Part shown: positions 63,481 to 64,000 of the stretch, piece by piece
Numbering within the stretch: position 1 is the first letter of the stretch
How the letters are laid out: every line of letters starts with the position of its first letter
DNA from: Isochrysis galbana
Lineage: Eukaryota > Haptophyta > Isochrysidales > Isochrysidaceae
Length of the DNA: 64,000 nucleotides
Direction: 5' to 3'
Assembly (NCBI GenBank): GCA_018136815.1
Contig: CM030937.1
Location: 5,288,632 to 5,352,631 of the forward strand
The notes under the pieces: generated by a model
The model's input: the letters and a program-made list of their open reading frames with translations, nothing else
What the model was told of the DNA's origin: nothing
Databases searched by the model: none
Program-made: the position numbers and the translations under genes

Positions 63481-64000
63481 TCAACGGTCAACGGCTACGC
63501 GCGAAAGTATGAATGAAAGTATGGAGGGAATCTTAGAAACCCCAGAGCGGTCAATGCAGGCTTCAACGAATAAGGTTGCCCGTTCGTGCATGTCGCCGTG
63601 CATCTTGCCAGCCTCCGAAAAGATGCGCTCCACACCCGCAGACGAGGCGGGCGCCGAGAAGTATTGCTTCACGATCTTGGCGAGCACCGGCCATTTGCCA
63701 TTTGTACTCCATTGCCATTGCCGGCCACCTGACCATGATCAAGATATCGATGTCGAGGTTGGGTTCATCGGGATCGGAGAGGTCGAGGTATTCGTCGAGC
63801 TCATCGAACTCCAGCGCCGCCAGCTGCGGCGCAGTCTTCTTCAGACGGGGCCCGAGCAAAGCTCTGAGCGAGACCTTGACCTTGTGCTTCCTCAGCAAAG
63901 CAGAAAGCAGGAATGTCGGTGCCGTCGGCGTTGGCAAGCTCCTCGCCCACCTCGATGGTCGATGGTCTCGGAACTCCGAGTCTGAATGCTGGTGCCCAAT
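63481..64000 (-). pseudogene. hAT transposase C-terminal fragment, frameshifted, open at edge
   Basis: The minus strand reads a hAT dimerisation domain: ELDEYLDLSDPDEPNLDIDI, then in another frame VLAKIVKQYFSAPASSAGVE and RIFSEAGKMHGDMHERATLF. The P-ASSA-x-(S/V)ER-(V/I)FS pattern and the preceding DIDI-L-I...W segment are diagnostic. A single-base frameshift near 63735 separates the two parts. The frame upstream is open to the window edge, so the rest of the transposase may lie beyond 64000. It is a different lineage from the hAT relic at 22154. Confidence 0.8.

Overview
This looks like nuclear DNA of a photosynthetic protist with complex plastids, most likely a haptophyte-like alga. That assignment is inference. 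It rests on high-GC genes split by roughly 75–255-base GT–AG introns, plastid-type bipartite leaders, an RCC-reductase-like gene, a LOV photoreceptor fused to an HSF domain, long poly-G/poly-C tracts, GA/CT microsatellites beside start codons, and dense transposon debris. No operons, bacterial promoters, rRNA genes, convincing tRNA genes or CRISPR arrays were seen.

Layout. 1–3 kb: a LOV–HSF gene on minus. 3–8 kb: low-complexity DNA, a 1.58-kb near-perfect palindrome and transposon pieces. 8–10.3 kb: an internally duplicated eight-helix membrane protein. 11.2–11.8 kb: RPB9. 12.5–16.4 kb: an ankyrin/J/LOTUS-like/FAD-monooxygenase fusion. 16.4–18.9 kb: LINE and other repeats. 19–20.8 kb: an SLC17/PHT4-like transporter. 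21–23.1 kb: repeats and a hAT pseudogene split by a 449-base MITE. 24–25.4 kb: an unrecognised secreted protein. 26–27.1 kb: a SHIPPO (PG-rich) repeat protein. 27.3–29.3 kb: repeats. 29.9–30.6 kb and 31.7–35.5 kb: a divergent pair, a small CxxC plastid-type protein and a WDR75/Utp17 homologue. 37.4–38.4 kb: RCCR-like. 41.6–42.1 kb: acylphosphatase-like. 43–44.7 kb: a decayed LINE. 45–47.9 kb: a zinc finger/degenerate TruA/RRM-like/ankyrin/2OG-oxygenase fusion. 48.4–49.5 kb: a LINE 3' end. 50.2–52.9 kb: ASCC2. 54.4–55.7 kb: a membrane RNase T2-like protein lacking one catalytic histidine. 58.4–59.1 kb: POLE3/Dpb4. 62.1–62.7 kb: a cupin. 63.5–64 kb: a hAT transposase fragment.

How the genes work together. 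They are independent eukaryotic units. Several are core machinery: RPB9 (RNA polymerase II), POLE3/Dpb4 (replication and chromatin), WDR75 (rRNA transcription and small-subunit processome) and ASCC2 (ribosome rescue and alkylation repair). Others point to plastid or secreted roles. Two very unusual enzyme fusions and the LOV–HSF protein are the main novelties. A recurring TACTCTACTC/GAGTAGAGTA box lies about 60–410 bases upstream of several start codons, and purine or pyrimidine tracts abut many starts.

Limits: exon joins were made by eye from reading frame, splice consensus and expected protein motifs. First and last exons of several genes are uncertain. Family calls come from motif recognition without any database search.
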